A stretch of 64,000 nt of DNA from Marinobacter sp. Arc7-DN-1 (GTDB lineage Bacteria > Pseudomonadota > Gammaproteobacteria > Pseudomonadales > Oleiphilaceae), in contig NZ_CP031848.1 of the NCBI RefSeq assembly GCF_003441595.1, positions 868,001 to 932,000 of the forward strand, written 5' to 3'. Below, in pieces: positions 10,760 to 21,362 of the stretch. Every line of letters begins with the position of its first letter. Position 1 is the first letter of the stretch. The notes below the pieces were generated by a model. The model was not told the origin of the DNA. It did no database searches and worked only from the letters and a program-made list of their open reading frames with translations. The position numbers and the translations under genes were made by a program.

Positions 10760-12607
10760 TCAGGGGCGATCTACTTCGGCCTGATTTCTCAGGAACTGCT
10801 GATAGGCGGCATACTCCCGCTGCCCCTCAAGCGATGCCAGGAAATCGCGAAGCTGGTTCAGTTCCGTGCCGTCGTCGGCAACCTCGCCGTCTTTGACTGC
10901 TTCCAGTGCTACAACGGAGGAAGCATTCGCTGTCACCGTTTTGCCGTAGCGGGCTTCGCCTTCACCCGGACGCGGCAGCGAAAACGCTTGCTGCATCACA
11001 GCGGGGGCTGCTTCGGAGGAGTTTCTGGCCAGACTCTCGTAGCTGACCCATTCCCCCACGCTCTCAACAGGCTCTCCCGCCTCAAGATCCGCTATGATTG
11101 CATCCGCCCTTTCAACAAGGGCTTCACGGGTCTTGCGTTGTTCCAGCGTCGCCCGGATATTCTCACGAACCTCTGCCAGAGGCAGCTGCTCCGCCTCGTG
11201 GTATTCGCGTACCCGCGCCACAACGGACACATTGTCGCCCACATCAATCAGCTCGGTATTGTAACCCGCCTCCAGCACGTCTTCGGAGAACAGCTGCCGA
11301 ACCAGGCCGCCGTGATCAAACGGTGCCTGACCACCTTCCCGGGCGATTCCCTTGGCTTCACGCACTTCCAGTCCAAGTTCTTCCGCAGGTCCGGCCAGAT
11401 CGTCTGCCGCGTAGGCGGAATCCGCGAGCTGGGCCCGAACCTCGGCAAAACGCTCTCGTGCCTTGTCACGGGCCAGTTCCCGACGCAACTGACCGCCAAT
11501 CTCCGACAGCGACGGTACCTCGGACTGTCGGACGTCCTCCAGACGAATCAGATGGACGCCGAATGACGTCCGTACCGGCTCGGAAATTTCGCCTTCTTCA
11601 AGGGCAAACAGAGCCTCTTCAAAGGCTTCATCGTAGATACCCCGGCCAGCATAGCCAAGATCGCCACCATCTTGCGCCGAGATGGTATCAATGGAGTATT
11701 CCTTCGCCAGGTCAGCAAACGACTCTCCGGCCTCCAGACGCTTCTGGATGGTTGCCATGGTCTGGTCGGCTTCGCTGCCCTCCTCGATCAGGATATGGGA
11801 CGCACGGCGCTCCTCACTGGCCAGATCAGCGGCACGTTGCTCATAATAAGCCTGGAGTTCCTCATTGCTGATCTCTATTTTCTCAGCCAACGCTCCCAGG
11901 GAAAGCGTGATGTACGCCGCATCCACCCGTTCAGGCTTCTGAAACGCGCCTGCGTTCTGCTGGTAGAATTCCTCAACGTCAGCATCGGTCACTGAAACAG
12001 TGTCTGCAACCGCACTGGCAGGAATGTCGAGAACCCGAAAACTCCGGGTCTGATTCTGGATGCGTAAAAGCTGGGCTGCATTCTCATCAGCAACAACAGC
12101 GCTCTGGATGATGCCTGCCCTGATCTGGTTGAGAACATACTGCTTCCGCATTGCCTCACGGAATTCTGAGACACCCATCCCCATGTTGCGAACCGTGGCA
12201 ACAAAGCGGTCACGATTGAACTGGCCATCTACCTGGAACTGGGGCATCCGGGTGATCAGCGCGTCAACGTCAGCGTCGTTGAGCGCAAGACCCTGGGCAT
12301 TGGCATCCTGAATCAGAACCTGCTCCCGGATCAGGGAATCGAGAACGTCTTTACGAATCTGGTCTTCATTGAGCAAGGACGGATCGGGGGTTTCCATTGC
12401 GGATAGCCGGCGCTGGCTTTCCATCTGAACCACGCGGAGGAACTCCCGCTCAGTAATATCCTCGCCATTGACGGTTGCCACTTCAGGCTCGCCAGAGAAT
12501 CCGCCGATAATGGCGTCCATTCCCCAGATGGATAGCGACACAATCAGTACGCCAATAATAATCTTGGCAATCGTGCCCTGGGCATTTTCCCGAATATCTT
12601 GAAGCAT
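10760..12607 (-). CDS. ppiD: Periplasmic peptidyl-prolyl isomerase-like chaperone PpiD
   Basis: A 615-residue protein with a short cytoplasmic start, one membrane segment (about residues 13-32, IAKIIIGVLIVSLSIWGMDA) and a large periplasmic part. The SurA-like N-domain (about 40-190) precedes one parvulin domain (about 262-360, RRASHILIEEG ... GGDLGYAGRG ... FGVHLIRLEDV). PpiD binds proteins leaving the SecYEG translocon and helps fold envelope proteins. The size matches the family (about 620). It lies downstream of hupB and lon, the order seen in Pseudomonas and E. coli, but a terminator after hupB suggests its own promoter. Confidence 0.93.
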   Translation of the reverse strand: MLQDIRENAQGTIAKIIIGVLIVSLSIWGMDAIIGGFSGEPEVATVNGEDITEREFLRVVQMESQRRLSAMETPDPSLLNEDQIRKDVLDSLIREQVLIQDANAQGLALNDADVDALITRMPQFQVDGQFNRDRFVATVRNMGMGVSEFREAMRKQYVLNQIRAGIIQSAVVADENAAQLLRIQNQTRSFRVLDIPASAVADTVSVTDADVEEFYQQNAGAFQKPERVDAAYITLSLGALAEKIEISNEELQAYYEQRAADLASEERRASHILIEEGSEADQTMATIQKRLEAGESFADLAKEYSIDTISAQDGGDLGYAGRGIYDEAFEEALFALEEGEISEPVRTSFGVHLIRLEDVRQSEVPSLSEIGGQLRRELARDKARERFAEVRAQLADSAYAADDLAGPAEELGLEVREAKGIAREGGQAPFDHGGLVRQLFSEDVLEAGYNTELIDVGDNVSVVARVREYHEAEQLPLAEVRENIRATLEQRKTREALVERADAIIADLEAGEPVESVGEWVSYESLARNSSEAAPAVMQQAFSLPRPGEGEARYGKTVTANASSVVALEAVKDGEVADDGTELNQLRDFLASLEGQREYAAYQQFLRNQAEVDRP

Positions 12608-12681
12608 GTTTCTCCCGAATCCCTGTTCAAGGTCGTGCAGTGTTATTGGTTTCAGCGTGCTGTTACGGTCCGGCTTAACGT

Positions 12682-12712
12682 AAAAAGGCGCACCCGGTTC
12701 GGAATGCGCCTT
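12682..12712 (-). terminator. Terminator after hupB
   Basis: On the minus strand AAGGCGCA and TGCGCCTT pair around a 12-base loop and are followed by TTTTTA. It separates hupB from ppiD. Confidence 0.75.
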
Positions 12713-12763
12713 GAATTCTTCTTGGGTGACTCCCTGTGACAGGAGCCACCGGAGAAAGAACCG

Positions 12764-13036
12764 TTACTTAACGGCGTCTTTCAGGGCCTTGCCTGCTTTG
12801 AACCCAGGCACTTTGGAGGCCGGAATTTTGATCTCGGCACCAGTCTGCGGGTTACGACCGGTACGGGCAGCACGCTCTTTTACGGAGAAGGTACCAAAAC
12901 CGATCAGGGTTACCTGATCGCCTTTTTTCAGGGCTCCGGTGATGGAGTTGGTCATTGCGTCCAGAGCACGGCCAGCGGCGGCTTTGGAGATATCTGCGGA
13001 CTCTGCAATTGCATCGATAAGTTCGGACTTGTTCAC
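12764..13036 (-). CDS. hupB: DNA-binding protein HU, beta type
   Basis: A 90-residue nucleoid protein that bends DNA without strong sequence preference. The start is GTG at 13036 ([13 protein letters not shown]), preceded by AAGGGG with a five-base gap; reading further upstream adds 32 residues with no family similarity. [21 protein letters not shown] contains the conserved GRNPxTG of the DNA-embracing arm. The position between lon and ppiD is the classical location of hupB. Confidence 0.96.
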   Translation of the reverse strand: MNKSELIDAIAESADISKAAAGRALDAMTNSITGALKKGDQVTLIGFGTFSVKERAARTGRNPQTGAEIKIPASKVPGFKAGKALKDAVK

Positions 13037-13274
13037 ACTAAACCCCTTCGATTTCAGGTTGAAGATGTTATAGGTTGGTTTGTTTTTTCTCGGGCGTTCT
13101 CGACTATCGCATAAGCGGTCAGAGAATTCCATTCTTCAGTTTTCTTATTCCTTGCGGCTTTAAACCGGTGTTCGGAATAGGCACTTACTGCGCGGGAGCC
13201 CTTGGTATTGGCTGCTTCACGGCGAAACAGTTATACCAATGGGCTCTCTGGCGTGTCAACAACTCATCAAGGCT

Positions 13275-15692
13275 TTAATGTGTATTTATGCGTTCTGACG
13301 CATCGCCTTCTTCATCACGCGGCTTACCTGAACCGGTTTCCCGTGACGAATCCCCGGCCCGTGGCTCCGGCGGATAAGCCAGTGCAATGTCCAGAACCTC
13401 ATCAATCCATTTCACCGGTCGAATCTCCAGGGATTCCTTGATATTATCCGGTATCTCCTTGAGATCCCTGACATTCTCATCCGGGATTATAACCGTCTTG
13501 ATGCCTCCTCGGTGCGCTGCCAGCAGCTTTTCCTTGAGCCCGCCAATGGCCAACACGCGACCTCTCAGGGTGATCTCGCCGGTCATTGCAACGTCGGCCC
13601 GAACCGGAATCTTGGTCAGCGCGGAAACCAGTGCTGTGCACATGCCAATACCAGCGCTCGGGCCGTCTTTTGGCGTTGCGCCCTCGGGAACATGGACGTG
13701 AAGGTCGTGCTTCTCATGGAAGTCATCGGCAATGCCGAGACCCGGTGCCCGGCTGCGAACCACCGTCAGCGCAGTCTGAATCGACTCCTGCATGACATCG
13801 CCGAGGGAGCCGGTTTTGACCACACGGCCCTTGCCCGGGGTGAGCGCACACTCAATGTGAAGAAGCTCGCCACCCACCTGGGTCCAGGCCAGGCCGGTTA
13901 CCTGGCCGATCTCGTTTTTCTCCTCCGCAAGACCGTATTTGAACTTCTTGACCCCTGAGTAGTCCTCAAGCATCTCTTGCACTATCGTTACGGAGGCTTT
14001 GTCGCCACTCTCAACGTGGTTGCGCACCACCTTGCGACAGATTTTCGCGATCTCGCGCTCAAGGCCACGAACGCCTGCTTCCCGAGTGTAGTAACGGATC
14101 AGGTCCCGAAGCGTTTCCTCCGGTAGTTTCAACTCGTCCTTACGCAGCCCGTTGGCCTTGATCTGCTTGGGCAGCAGGTAACGCAGGGCAATGTTAACCT
14201 TCTCATCCTCGGTATAACCCGGAATGCGGATAATCTCCATGCGGTCCAGCAAGGCCGGCGGAATGTCCATGGAGTTTGAGGTACACACAAACATCACATC
14301 GGAAAGGTCGTAGTCCACTTCCAGGTAGTGATCGTTGAACGTGTGGTTCTGCTCCGGATCAAGCACCTCAAGCAGCGCTGACGCCGGATCGCCGCGGTGA
14401 TCCATACCCATCTTGTCGATTTCATCAAACAGGAACAGCGGGTTCTTCACTCCGACCTTGGACAGCTTCTGCAGGAGCTTGCCCGGCAGCGCACCAATGT
14501 AGGTTTTCCGGTGGCCGCGAATCTCGGCTTCATCACGCACACCGCCCAACGCCATACGGGTGTATTTGCGGTTGGTGGCACGGGCGATGGATTGCCCCAG
14601 TGAGGTTTTACCAACACCGGGAGGGCCGACCAGACAAAGCACCGGGCCTTTCACCTTCTTCACACGGCTCTGAACGGCCAGGTATTCCAGGATGCGCTTC
14701 TTCACTTCATCCAGGCCGTAATGATCCCTGTCCAGGATTTCACGGGCTTTCTCTATGTCATGACGAACACGGCTGCGCTTTTTCCAGGGCACCGCCAGCA
14801 TCCAGTCGATGTAACCCCGGACCACGGTGGCTTCCGCAGACATGGGTGACATCATCTTCAGCTTGTTCAGTTCTGTTTCTGTTTTCTTTCGGGCTTCCTC
14901 AGGCAGGCCGGCTTCTTCCAGCTTCTGCTCAAGCTCTTCGAAGTCGTTATTGCCCTCGCCCAGGTTACCCATTTCCTTCTGGATAGCCTTCATCTGTTCG
15001 TTCAGGTAGTACTCGCGCTGGCTGCGTTCCATCTGCTTTTTCACGCGGCCACGAATGCGCTTCTCAACCTCAATCAGGTCGATCTCGCCATCAAGCTTGC
15101 CGAGTAACAGATCAACGCGCTTGCGGATATCCAGGGCTTCCAGAAGCTCCTGCTTTTCCGGGATGCGCATTTCCAGATGGGCGGACATGGTATCGGCCAG
15201 GCGCTCTAGTTCTTCAATCCCGGTCAGCGCACTGGACACTTCCGAGGGTATCTTTTTGGAGAGCTTCACGTACTTCTCGAACTCGTCCATCAAGGTCTTG
15301 ATGAGCACCCCTTCCTCACGCTCCGGCAGACTCTCTTCATCCATCAGAACGGCACCGCCCGAGAGGTACTCGCCTTCAGCAATGTCACTGATGGTGGCGC
15401 GGGCGTTACCTTCAACCAGCACCTTCACGGTGCCGTCCGGCAGCCTGAGCATCTGCAGAACGGTGGCGAGGGTGCCCATATCAAATACATCCCTGGGGCC
15501 CGGCTCATCTGTGGAAGCATCCTTCTGGGCAACCAGAAGAATTTCCTTGCTTCCCTCCATGGCGGCTTCGAGAGCCTGAATGGATTTTTCTCGGCCCACA
15601 AACAGCGGGACCACCATGTGCGGAAACACCACTACGTCTCGCAGCGGGAGCAGCGGGTATTCGTGCACGGCATTTTCGGGTATCCGGGTCAT
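13275..15692 (-). CDS. lon: ATP-dependent Lon protease
   Basis: An 805-residue cytosolic AAA+ serine protease that removes damaged and regulatory proteins. The N-terminal LAN domain starts [19 protein letters not shown], a coiled stretch follows, then Walker [12 protein letters not shown] (about residue 355), Walker [11 protein letters not shown], and the protease domain with the catalytic serine in DGPSAGIGM and lysine in the [16 protein letters not shown] region. The length is close to that of E. coli Lon (784). The acidic C-terminal tail of about 25 residues is longer than usual. Gene order clpX-lon-hupB is conserved. Confidence 0.97.
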   Translation of the reverse strand: MTRIPENAVHEYPLLPLRDVVVFPHMVVPLFVGREKSIQALEAAMEGSKEILLVAQKDASTDEPGPRDVFDMGTLATVLQMLRLPDGTVKVLVEGNARATISDIAEGEYLSGGAVLMDEESLPEREEGVLIKTLMDEFEKYVKLSKKIPSEVSSALTGIEELERLADTMSAHLEMRIPEKQELLEALDIRKRVDLLLGKLDGEIDLIEVEKRIRGRVKKQMERSQREYYLNEQMKAIQKEMGNLGEGNNDFEELEQKLEEAGLPEEARKKTETELNKLKMMSPMSAEATVVRGYIDWMLAVPWKKRSRVRHDIEKAREILDRDHYGLDEVKKRILEYLAVQSRVKKVKGPVLCLVGPPGVGKTSLGQSIARATNRKYTRMALGGVRDEAEIRGHRKTYIGALPGKLLQKLSKVGVKNPLFLFDEIDKMGMDHRGDPASALLEVLDPEQNHTFNDHYLEVDYDLSDVMFVCTSNSMDIPPALLDRMEIIRIPGYTEDEKVNIALRYLLPKQIKANGLRKDELKLPEETLRDLIRYYTREAGVRGLEREIAKICRKVVRNHVESGDKASVTIVQEMLEDYSGVKKFKYGLAEEKNEIGQVTGLAWTQVGGELLHIECALTPGKGRVVKTGSLGDVMQESIQTALTVVRSRAPGLGIADDFHEKHDLHVHVPEGATPKDGPSAGIGMCTALVSALTKIPVRADVAMTGEITLRGRVLAIGGLKEKLLAAHRGGIKTVIIPDENVRDLKEIPDNIKESLEIRPVKWIDEVLDIALAYPPEPRAGDSSRETGSGKPRDEEGDASERINTH

Positions 15693-15802
15693 AGGGAATC
15701 CTCTGACGATATTTCTTTCAGCATATCACCCTTCATTGGGGCGCCGACGTAAATTGCAATATTTTTACCGGAGGGAAAGCAGGGGAATGGCGTAACTAAA
15801 AT

Positions 15803-15832
15803 GGGGTCAGATGAACGCGTTCATCTGACCCC
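15803..15832. repeat. 30-bp perfect palindrome, copy 1
   Basis: GGGGTCAGATGAACG is followed directly by its exact reverse complement. It lies between the lon start and the clpX stop. The same element with AAG in place of ACG at the inner arm occurs at 35208-35237 and 37108-37137, so this is a dispersed palindromic family that may act as a terminator or mRNA 3' end stabiliser. Confidence 0.85.
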
Positions 15833-15863
15833 CGGTCTGACTTGGCCGCTCATCTGAACGGGC

Positions 15864-17147
15864 TCAATCCTCAGGAACCGCCTTGGCGTGATCACTGCTC
15901 GCGTAGATCTTGAAGGGATCGGAATCGCCACTGATCACACTTTCGTCGATCACAACTTTGCAGACATCATGTTCAGACGGAATCTGATACATGGTATCCA
16001 GAAGCGTTGCTTCCATGATCGACCGCAATCCGCGAGCACCGGTTTTCCTCACCATGGCCTTCTTGGCAACCGCCCGCAACGCATCATCCCGGAAATCCAG
16101 CTCGACACCTTCCATATCAAACAGCTTCTGATACTGCTTGGTCAGGGAGTTCTTGGGCTCGGTCAGAATCTGGATCAATGCTTCCTCATCAAGCTCGTTG
16201 AGCGTTGCGACCACCGGCAGACGGCCAACGAATTCGGGAATCAGGCCGTATTTGACCAGATCCTCGGTTTCCACGTCCTTGATGACATCGCCCATGTTCT
16301 TGGCATCGTCCTGACTGGCCACGGAGGCGGAGAAGCCAATGCTGTTCTTCTCGGTGCGCTCACGGATGACCTTGTCCAGCCCGGCAAAGGCACCGCCACA
16401 GATAAACAGCATGTTTCCGGTATCCACCTGCAGGAATTCCTGCTGCGGATGCTTCCGGCCTCCCTGGGGCGGAACCGAGGCAACGGTGCCCTCGATCAGC
16501 TTCAGCAATGCCTGCTGCACACCTTCACCGGAAACGTCCCGGGTAATGGAAGGGTTGTCTGACTTGCGGGAAATCTTGTCGATCTCGTCGATGTAAACAA
16601 TACCCCGCTGGGCCTTGTCGACATCGTAGTCACATTTCTGCAGAAGCTTCTGGATGATGTTCTCGACATCTTCACCGACATAACCTGCTTCAGTCAGTGT
16701 TGTGGCATCGGCAATGGTGAACGGGACATTCAGCATGCGCGCAAGGGTTTCTGCCAACAGGGTTTTACCGCTACCCGTTGGACCGATCAGCAGAATATTG
16801 CTCTTGCCGAGTTCAACATCGCCCTTGCCCTCTCCATAACGAAGACGTTTGTAGTGGTTGTAAACTGCAACTGACAGCACCACCTTGGCGCGGTCCTGGC
16901 CGATGACATACTCGTCAAGGGTAATGCGGATTTCGGCCGGCGTAGGAAGGCGATCGCTCGGCTCGTCCTGTGCATTTTCCTGGATTTCTTCCCGGATAAT
17001 GTCATTGCACAGGTCGACGCACTCGTCGCAGATGAACACCGAGGGCCCTGCAATGAGCTTACGGACTTCATGCTGGCTCTTTCCACAAAACGAGCAGTAC
17101 AGCAACTTGCCGCTATCGTCGCCCCTGCCGTTTCTTTCATCTGCCAT
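15864..17147 (-). CDS. clpX: ATP-dependent unfoldase subunit ClpX
   Basis: A 427-residue AAA+ protein that unfolds tagged substrates for ClpP. The N-terminal zinc-binding domain is clear (CSFCGKSQ...CDECVDLC, residues about 18-47), followed by Walker A GPTGSGKT, Walker [10 protein letters not shown] and the IGF loop in KNSIGFSA that docks on ClpP. The length matches E. coli ClpX (424). It is 76 bp downstream of clpP and probably cotranscribed. Confidence 0.97.
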   Translation of the reverse strand: MADERNGRGDDSGKLLYCSFCGKSQHEVRKLIAGPSVFICDECVDLCNDIIREEIQENAQDEPSDRLPTPAEIRITLDEYVIGQDRAKVVLSVAVYNHYKRLRYGEGKGDVELGKSNILLIGPTGSGKTLLAETLARMLNVPFTIADATTLTEAGYVGEDVENIIQKLLQKCDYDVDKAQRGIVYIDEIDKISRKSDNPSITRDVSGEGVQQALLKLIEGTVASVPPQGGRKHPQQEFLQVDTGNMLFICGGAFAGLDKVIRERTEKNSIGFSASVASQDDAKNMGDVIKDVETEDLVKYGLIPEFVGRLPVVATLNELDEEALIQILTEPKNSLTKQYQKLFDMEGVELDFRDDALRAVAKKAMVRKTGARGLRSIMEATLLDTMYQIPSEHDVCKVVIDESVISGDSDPFKIYASSDHAKAVPED

Positions 17148-17223
17148 TGAAATACCTCTGATCTCGTTTTGCCGGCGTCACAGCCTGATACGCCGGACAA
17201 GTATGATGCGATTACTTCCAGTA

Positions 17224-17859
17224 TTATTTATTCAGTACGCGCTTATCAAGTATTGAATCAATCAGCCCATACTCTTTCGCCTGCGCCGGATCCATGAAGT
17301 TATCACGGTCGGTGTCCTTGGCGATGGTCTCCAGATCCTGCCCGGTATGATGGGCCAGGATTGAATTCAGGGTGTGCCGGATCTTGAGAATCTCACGGGT
17401 GTGGATCTCAATATCCGTCGCCTGCCCCTGATAACCACCCAGCGGCTGATGGATCATCACGCGGGAGTTAGGCAGGCAGGCGCGCTTGCCAGCCGCGCCA
17501 CCGGCGAGCAGGAAGGCGCCCATGCTGGCCGCCTGGCCGACACACAGAGTGGCGACATCCGGCTTGATGAACTGCATGGTGTCGTAGATGGACATCCCCG
17601 CAGTCACAGAACCACCCGGGCTGTTGATGTAGAGATGGATGTCCTTGTCCGGATTTTCCGATTCCAGGAACAGGAGCTGAGCCACAATCAGGTTCGCCAT
17701 GTGGTCCTCTACCGGGCCCACCATGAAGATCACCCGTTCTTTGAGCAGACGGGAATAAATGTCGAACGACCGCTCGCCGCGAGCTGTCTGCTCGATAACA
17801 ATCGGTACCAGTCCGGAACTGGTCACCATTGCGGGGCCATCAATTGGTTTCTGCGTCAT
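17224..17859 (-). CDS. clpP: ATP-dependent Clp protease proteolytic subunit
   Basis: A 211-residue serine protease forming the ClpP tetradecamer. The catalytic serine is in GQAASMGAF and the histidine in VMIHQPLGG, with an aspartate in the later DTDRDNFM region. The protein starts with a short propeptide-like stretch ([19 protein letters not shown]) before the conserved [11 protein letters not shown]. Gene order tig-clpP-clpX is conserved across gammaproteobacteria. Confidence 0.97.
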   Translation of the reverse strand: MTQKPIDGPAMVTSSGLVPIVIEQTARGERSFDIYSRLLKERVIFMVGPVEDHMANLIVAQLLFLESENPDKDIHLYINSPGGSVTAGMSIYDTMQFIKPDVATLCVGQAASMGAFLLAGGAAGKRACLPNSRVMIHQPLGGYQGQATDIEIHTREILKIRHTLNSILAHHTGQDLETIAKDTDRDNFMDPAQAKEYGLIDSILDKRVLNK

Positions 17860-17956
17860 GATGCGACTGGACTCCTTAAGAACAATAGGTCGTGGACTCG
17901 TGCCACGGCAGTTTCAGTAATGTTGTACCCCATACTTTGCCAGCAGCAGCCCCAGA

Positions 17957-17987
17957 TGAAAACAGCCGGGCATGCCGGCTGTTTTCA
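17957..17987 (-). terminator. Hairpin between tig and clpP
   Basis: TGAAAACAGCCGG and its reverse complement surround a short GCAT-containing loop. The T-rich outer stem reads as a terminator or attenuator after tig on the minus strand, ahead of clpP. Confidence 0.6.
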
Positions 17988-18031
17988 GGGATCGGCCAAC
18001 AGGGCCGGAATTAATCCTGCCCCGGGGCAAA

Positions 18032-19336
18032 TCAGCGCTGGGGCTGACCAGCCTGCACGGCCTCTTCGTACTTGACCTTCTTTTCTTTCACGTCGGCCTG
18101 CTCAAGCACGTGATCAACAACCGCATCTTCCAGCACAGAGGACTCGATCTGGGACTTCTGCTCCGGATTGCTGTTGAAATGTGCAACAACCTCTTCCGGC
18201 TGTTCATACGTAGACGCGATCTCCTGGATCTTTTCGTCCACCTTGGCAGGGTCCGCCTTCAGGTCGTTCTTCTTGACCACTTCCTGGAACAGGAGGCCGG
18301 TTTTCACGCGGCGCTCAGCCTGCTCCTGGAAAATTTCCTTCGGCAGTTGCTGGAAATCAACCTGGCCACCGAAACGCTGAACCGCGTCCTGACGCAGGCG
18401 GTCAATCTCCTGGTCCACCAGCGCAGCCGGGATGTCCAGAGCGGTGGTTTCAAGCAGGCCGTCAACAACGTCGTTCTTGACCTTGTTCGCGACTGCCTGC
18501 TTAAGCTCCCGCTCCATGTTCTTTCTGACTTCTTCACGGAATGCCGCTTCATCTTCGGCATCAATACCGAACTTCTTGAAGAACTCGGCATTCATTTCCG
18601 GCAACTGGGGCTCTTCGACCTTGTGAATCTTGATTTCAAACCTGGCCGGCTTACCCGCCAGATCTTCGTTGTGATAATCCTCAGGGAAGGTCACTTCGAT
18701 TTCCATGTCTTCACCGGCCTTGCCGCCCACGATGGCTTTTTCGAAGCCCGGAATCATCTGACCGGAACCCAGAGTCAGGCGATGGCCTTCAGCGGCACCA
18801 CCCTCGAACTCTTCACCGTCGATAAACCCTTTAAAATCAATCGTCAGAACGTCCTTGTTCTTGGACTTGCGGCCGACCTCTTTCATGGTGGCCTGCTGAC
18901 GGCGCAGGTTGTCGATCATGTTGTCGACGTCTTTGTCGGTGATTTCAGAGGTCAGCTTTTCAACAGAAATCCTGCTCAGATCGCCCAGCTCGATTTCCGG
19001 AAGTACTTCGAAAATGGCTACGAACTCAAGGTCCTTGCCCTCTTCCATGGTCTTCGGCTCAAACTTCGGCCAGCCTGCCGGATTAATATCCTGCTCCTGC
19101 AATGCCTTGATGTAGTTGTCGCGCATTACCTCGCCGACAATTTCCTGGCGGACGCTGTCACCGAAACGACGCTTGACCACGCTCATGGGCACCTTACCCG
19201 GACGGAAACCATTAAGACGCACGGTACGCGCGGTTTCCTGCAGCCGTTTCTGGACCGCCTGGTCGATTTCCTGGGCGGGCACACCAATCGTCATGCGACG
19301 CTCGATGTTGGAGGTCGTTTCAACAGACACTTGCAT
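18032..19336 (-). CDS. tig: Trigger factor
   Basis: A 434-residue ribosome-bound chaperone and prolyl isomerase. The N-terminal ribosome-binding signature FRPGKVP (GFRPGKVPMSVVKRRFG, about residues 43-59) is present, the FKBP-type domain spans about 155-245 (TIDFKGFIDGEEFEGG), and the helical C-domain follows. The length equals E. coli trigger factor (432). It lies first in the tig-clpP-clpX run, downstream of four tRNA genes on the same strand. Confidence 0.97.
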   Translation of the reverse strand: MQVSVETTSNIERRMTIGVPAQEIDQAVQKRLQETARTVRLNGFRPGKVPMSVVKRRFGDSVRQEIVGEVMRDNYIKALQEQDINPAGWPKFEPKTMEEGKDLEFVAIFEVLPEIELGDLSRISVEKLTSEITDKDVDNMIDNLRRQQATMKEVGRKSKNKDVLTIDFKGFIDGEEFEGGAAEGHRLTLGSGQMIPGFEKAIVGGKAGEDMEIEVTFPEDYHNEDLAGKPARFEIKIHKVEEPQLPEMNAEFFKKFGIDAEDEAAFREEVRKNMERELKQAVANKVKNDVVDGLLETTALDIPAALVDQEIDRLRQDAVQRFGGQVDFQQLPKEIFQEQAERRVKTGLLFQEVVKKNDLKADPAKVDEKIQEIASTYEQPEEVVAHFNSNPEQKSQIESSVLEDAVVDHVLEQADVKEKKVKYEEAVQAGQPQR

Positions 19337-19587
19337 GGAAGATCCTCAAATTACAGGTTCGGTATGTGAATGAAATTAAACCTAAAAGTCCGATTTCGGG
19401 AGAATTCCCGCAAAAGGACCGAAAATTAAAAGCCAGTAGTTTATCATGCTTTGCCCCGCCGAGAGAATCACCTGGCAAGGCACTTTGGACCGCACCCTGA
19501 TAAGACCGGCGAAACCACTTCCGGGGATAGAAATCAGAACTGGGGACAAAACCGGAAAAAGAAAGGCGAAACGAAAAAAGAAAGGAG

Positions 19588-19672
19588 TGGTGCGCGAGGA
19601 GAGACTCGAACTCTCACGGGTTGCCCCACTGGAACCTAAATCCAGCGCGTCTACCAGTTCCGCCACTCGCGC
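19588..19672 (-). tRNA. tRNA-Leu (anticodon TAG)
   Basis: On the minus strand the acceptor arms GCGCGAG and CTCGCGC pair, the anticodon loop TTTAGGT sits on CTGGA/TCCAG, there is a long variable arm as expected for leucine, and CCA is encoded. Confidence 0.95.
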
Positions 19673-19751
19673 ACAACGGGATGAGGAATGGCCGATGACA
19701 AGACTGCCATCAATACATTCACCAAACGCGGAATCAAACCTGAAAGAAAAG

Positions 19752-19828
19752 TGGGGTGGACGAAGGGGATCGAACCCTCGACCGCAGGAGTCACAATCCT
19801 GAGCTCTACCAACTGAGCTACGTCCACC
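19752..19828 (-). tRNA. tRNA-His (anticodon GTG)
   Basis: Acceptor arms GTGGACG and CGTCCAC pair, with an additional 5' G opposite C73, which is the hallmark of tRNA-His. The anticodon loop is TTGTGAC and CCA is encoded. Confidence 0.95.
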
Positions 19829-19933
19829 ACATCGGGACATACCTTTCGGCATTCTCTATTTGACGACCGAATCGTCAAGGTTTCAACTTTGCCGGTTACG
19901 GTCGCTCCGGCGCGGACCAAGCCGACGACTTGA

Positions 19934-20010
19934 TGGCGCGCCCGGCAGGACTCGAACCTGCGACCACCCGCTTAGAAGGCGGGTGCTCTATCCAGCTGAG
20001 CTACGGGCGC
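19934..20010 (-). tRNA. tRNA-Arg (anticodon TCT)
   Basis: Acceptor arms GCGCCCG and CGGGCGC pair, the anticodon stem CCCGC/GCGGG carries loop CTTCTAA, and CCA is encoded. Confidence 0.95.
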
Positions 20011-20042
20011 TTGACCGTTCGCCCACCTGAATATCCAGAAAA

Positions 20043-20119
20043 TGGTCGGGGTAGAGAGATTCGAACTCCCGACATCCTGCTCCCAAAGCAGGCGCGCTAC
20101 CAGACTGCGCTATACCCCG
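20043..20119 (-). tRNA. tRNA-Pro (anticodon TGG)
   Basis: Acceptor arms CGGGGTA and TACCCCG pair, the anticodon stem CCTGC/GCAGG carries loop TTTGGGA, and CCA is encoded. It is the first of four tRNA genes on this strand. Confidence 0.95.
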
Positions 20120-20351
20120 ACTGAACTGAACAACAAGTGCTTCAGCAAAGTTGGCGCGCATATTACCGGCGCCGGCGGGCTCCGTCAACATGGAATTTTA
20201 AATTCCCTGAGACAACGGTTCCCCAGTGACAAAACACCGGCACAAAAGTTCCCCCGAAGCGGGCCGGCACACCCTCCAATTGGAGTTCCCCCGGAAGCAT
20301 GAGACAATGCCCGGCCTCCAACTTACCAACGCCCAACCGACAAGACGAGAC

Positions 20352-21209
20352 ATGACCGCCAAACTGATCAACGGAAAAGAAATTGCCGCCGAAGTAAGAC
20401 AGCAGGTCGCCATCGGCGTGGAAGCCCGCAGGCAGCAAGGGCTTCGTGCACCAGGACTTGCTGTGGTGCTGGTCGGCAACGATCCCGCTTCCCACGTATA
20501 CGTAGGCAACAAACGCAAAGCCTGCGATGAAGCCGGAATCCTTTCCCTCTCCTACGACCTGCCGGCAGACACCTCCCAGGACGCGCTGGAGGCACTGATA
20601 GACGAACTGAACGAGAACCCGACGGTGGACGGGATTCTGGTACAGCTCCCCCTCCCCGACCATCTGGATGCGGATCCGATTCTGGTGAAGATTCGGCCAG
20701 ACAAGGATGTGGACGGCTTTCACCCCTACAACATTGGCCGGCTGATGCAGCGCAAACCCACCCTGCGCCCCTGCACCCCGGCGGGCATCATCACCCTGCT
20801 CGACAGCATCGATACTCCCTACAAGGGCCAGCACGCCGTGATTGTGGGCGCCTCCAACATCGTCGGGCGGCCAATGAGTATGGAACTGCTGCTTAAAGGC
20901 GCGACCACAACCGTTTGCCACCGATTCACACCGGATCTGGAGAAGTTTGTTCGTGAAGCGGACATTCTGGTGGCAGCCGTGGGCAAACCCGGCCTGATCA
21001 AGGGAGAGTGGGTGAAACCAGGCGCAACCGTGATTGATGTGGGCATCAACCGGATGGAAGACGGAAAACTGCACGGCGACGTGGATTTCAGGACAGCGTC
21101 CGAACGTGCTGCCTACATCACACCGGTCCCCGGCGGTGTCGGACCGATGACCATTGCCACCCTGCTGCAGAACACCCTGTACGCTGCTAACATATTGCAC
21201 CGGGTCTGA
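20352..21209 (+). CDS. folD: Methylenetetrahydrofolate dehydrogenase/cyclohydrolase
   Basis: A 285-residue bifunctional enzyme interconverting 5,10-methylene-, methenyl- and 10-formyl-tetrahydrofolate with NADP. Signatures are [14 protein letters not shown] (about residues 95-108), the [12 protein letters not shown] segment and the nucleotide-binding [13 protein letters not shown]. The catalytic lysine lies in [14 protein letters not shown] start at [12 protein letters not shown] (20352) because the 42 residues that can be read upstream do not resemble FolD. The gene is divergent from the tRNA cluster, and its stop codon lies inside a GGGTCTGACCCC-type hairpin. Confidence 0.95.
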   Translation: MTAKLINGKEIAAEVRQQVAIGVEARRQQGLRAPGLAVVLVGNDPASHVYVGNKRKACDEAGILSLSYDLPADTSQDALEALIDELNENPTVDGILVQLPLPDHLDADPILVKIRPDKDVDGFHPYNIGRLMQRKPTLRPCTPAGIITLLDSIDTPYKGQHAVIVGASNIVGRPMSMELLLKGATTTVCHRFTPDLEKFVREADILVAAVGKPGLIKGEWVKPGATVIDVGINRMEDGKLHGDVDFRTASERAAYITPVPGGVGPMTIATLLQNTLYAANILHRV

Positions 21210-21228
21210 CCCCGAAGGGGTCTGACCC
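21202..21228. repeat. Imperfect hairpin over the folD stop codon
   Basis: GGGTCTGACCCC and GGGGTCTGACCC flank GAA. The arms pair except at the central position. The core resembles the GGGGTCAGA element found elsewhere in the window. Confidence 0.6.
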
Positions 21229-21275
21229 GATTTTCAGCTTTTTTTCGAGGGATCCACCCACATTCTGGTGAAAAG

Positions 21276-21304
21276 GGGGGCTGACCCCTTTGGGGTCAGC
21301 CCCC
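21276..21304. repeat. 13-bp perfect hairpin after folD
   Basis: GGGGGCTGACCCC, loop TTT, then its exact reverse complement. Flanking AGCTTTT and AAAAGCT could extend the structure. It follows the folD hairpin and precedes the glcB terminator. Confidence 0.7.
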
Positions 21305-21315
21305 GCTATGAAAAG

Positions 21316-21359
21316 CTGGTCACAAAAAACCCCGCCGTGGCGGGGTTTTTTGTGACCAG
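21316..21359. terminator. Strong bidirectional terminator between folD and glcB
   Basis: CTGGTCACAAAAAACCCCGCC pairs with its reverse complement across a short loop; the GC core is framed by A6 and T6 so it can terminate both convergent genes. Confidence 0.9.
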
Positions 21360-21362
21360 AGC

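Noticed and set aside
17972..19369. A 465-codon plus-strand frame opposite tig
   Set aside because: Antisense to trigger factor; composition and absence of motifs mark it as a shadow.
19382..19920. Open frames across the tRNA cluster
   Set aside because: They translate tRNA genes and their spacers; the tRNA structures explain the sequence.
19588..20119. tRNA cluster as an integration site
   Set aside because: No integrase or duplicated tRNA end is nearby, and flanking genes are core host genes.
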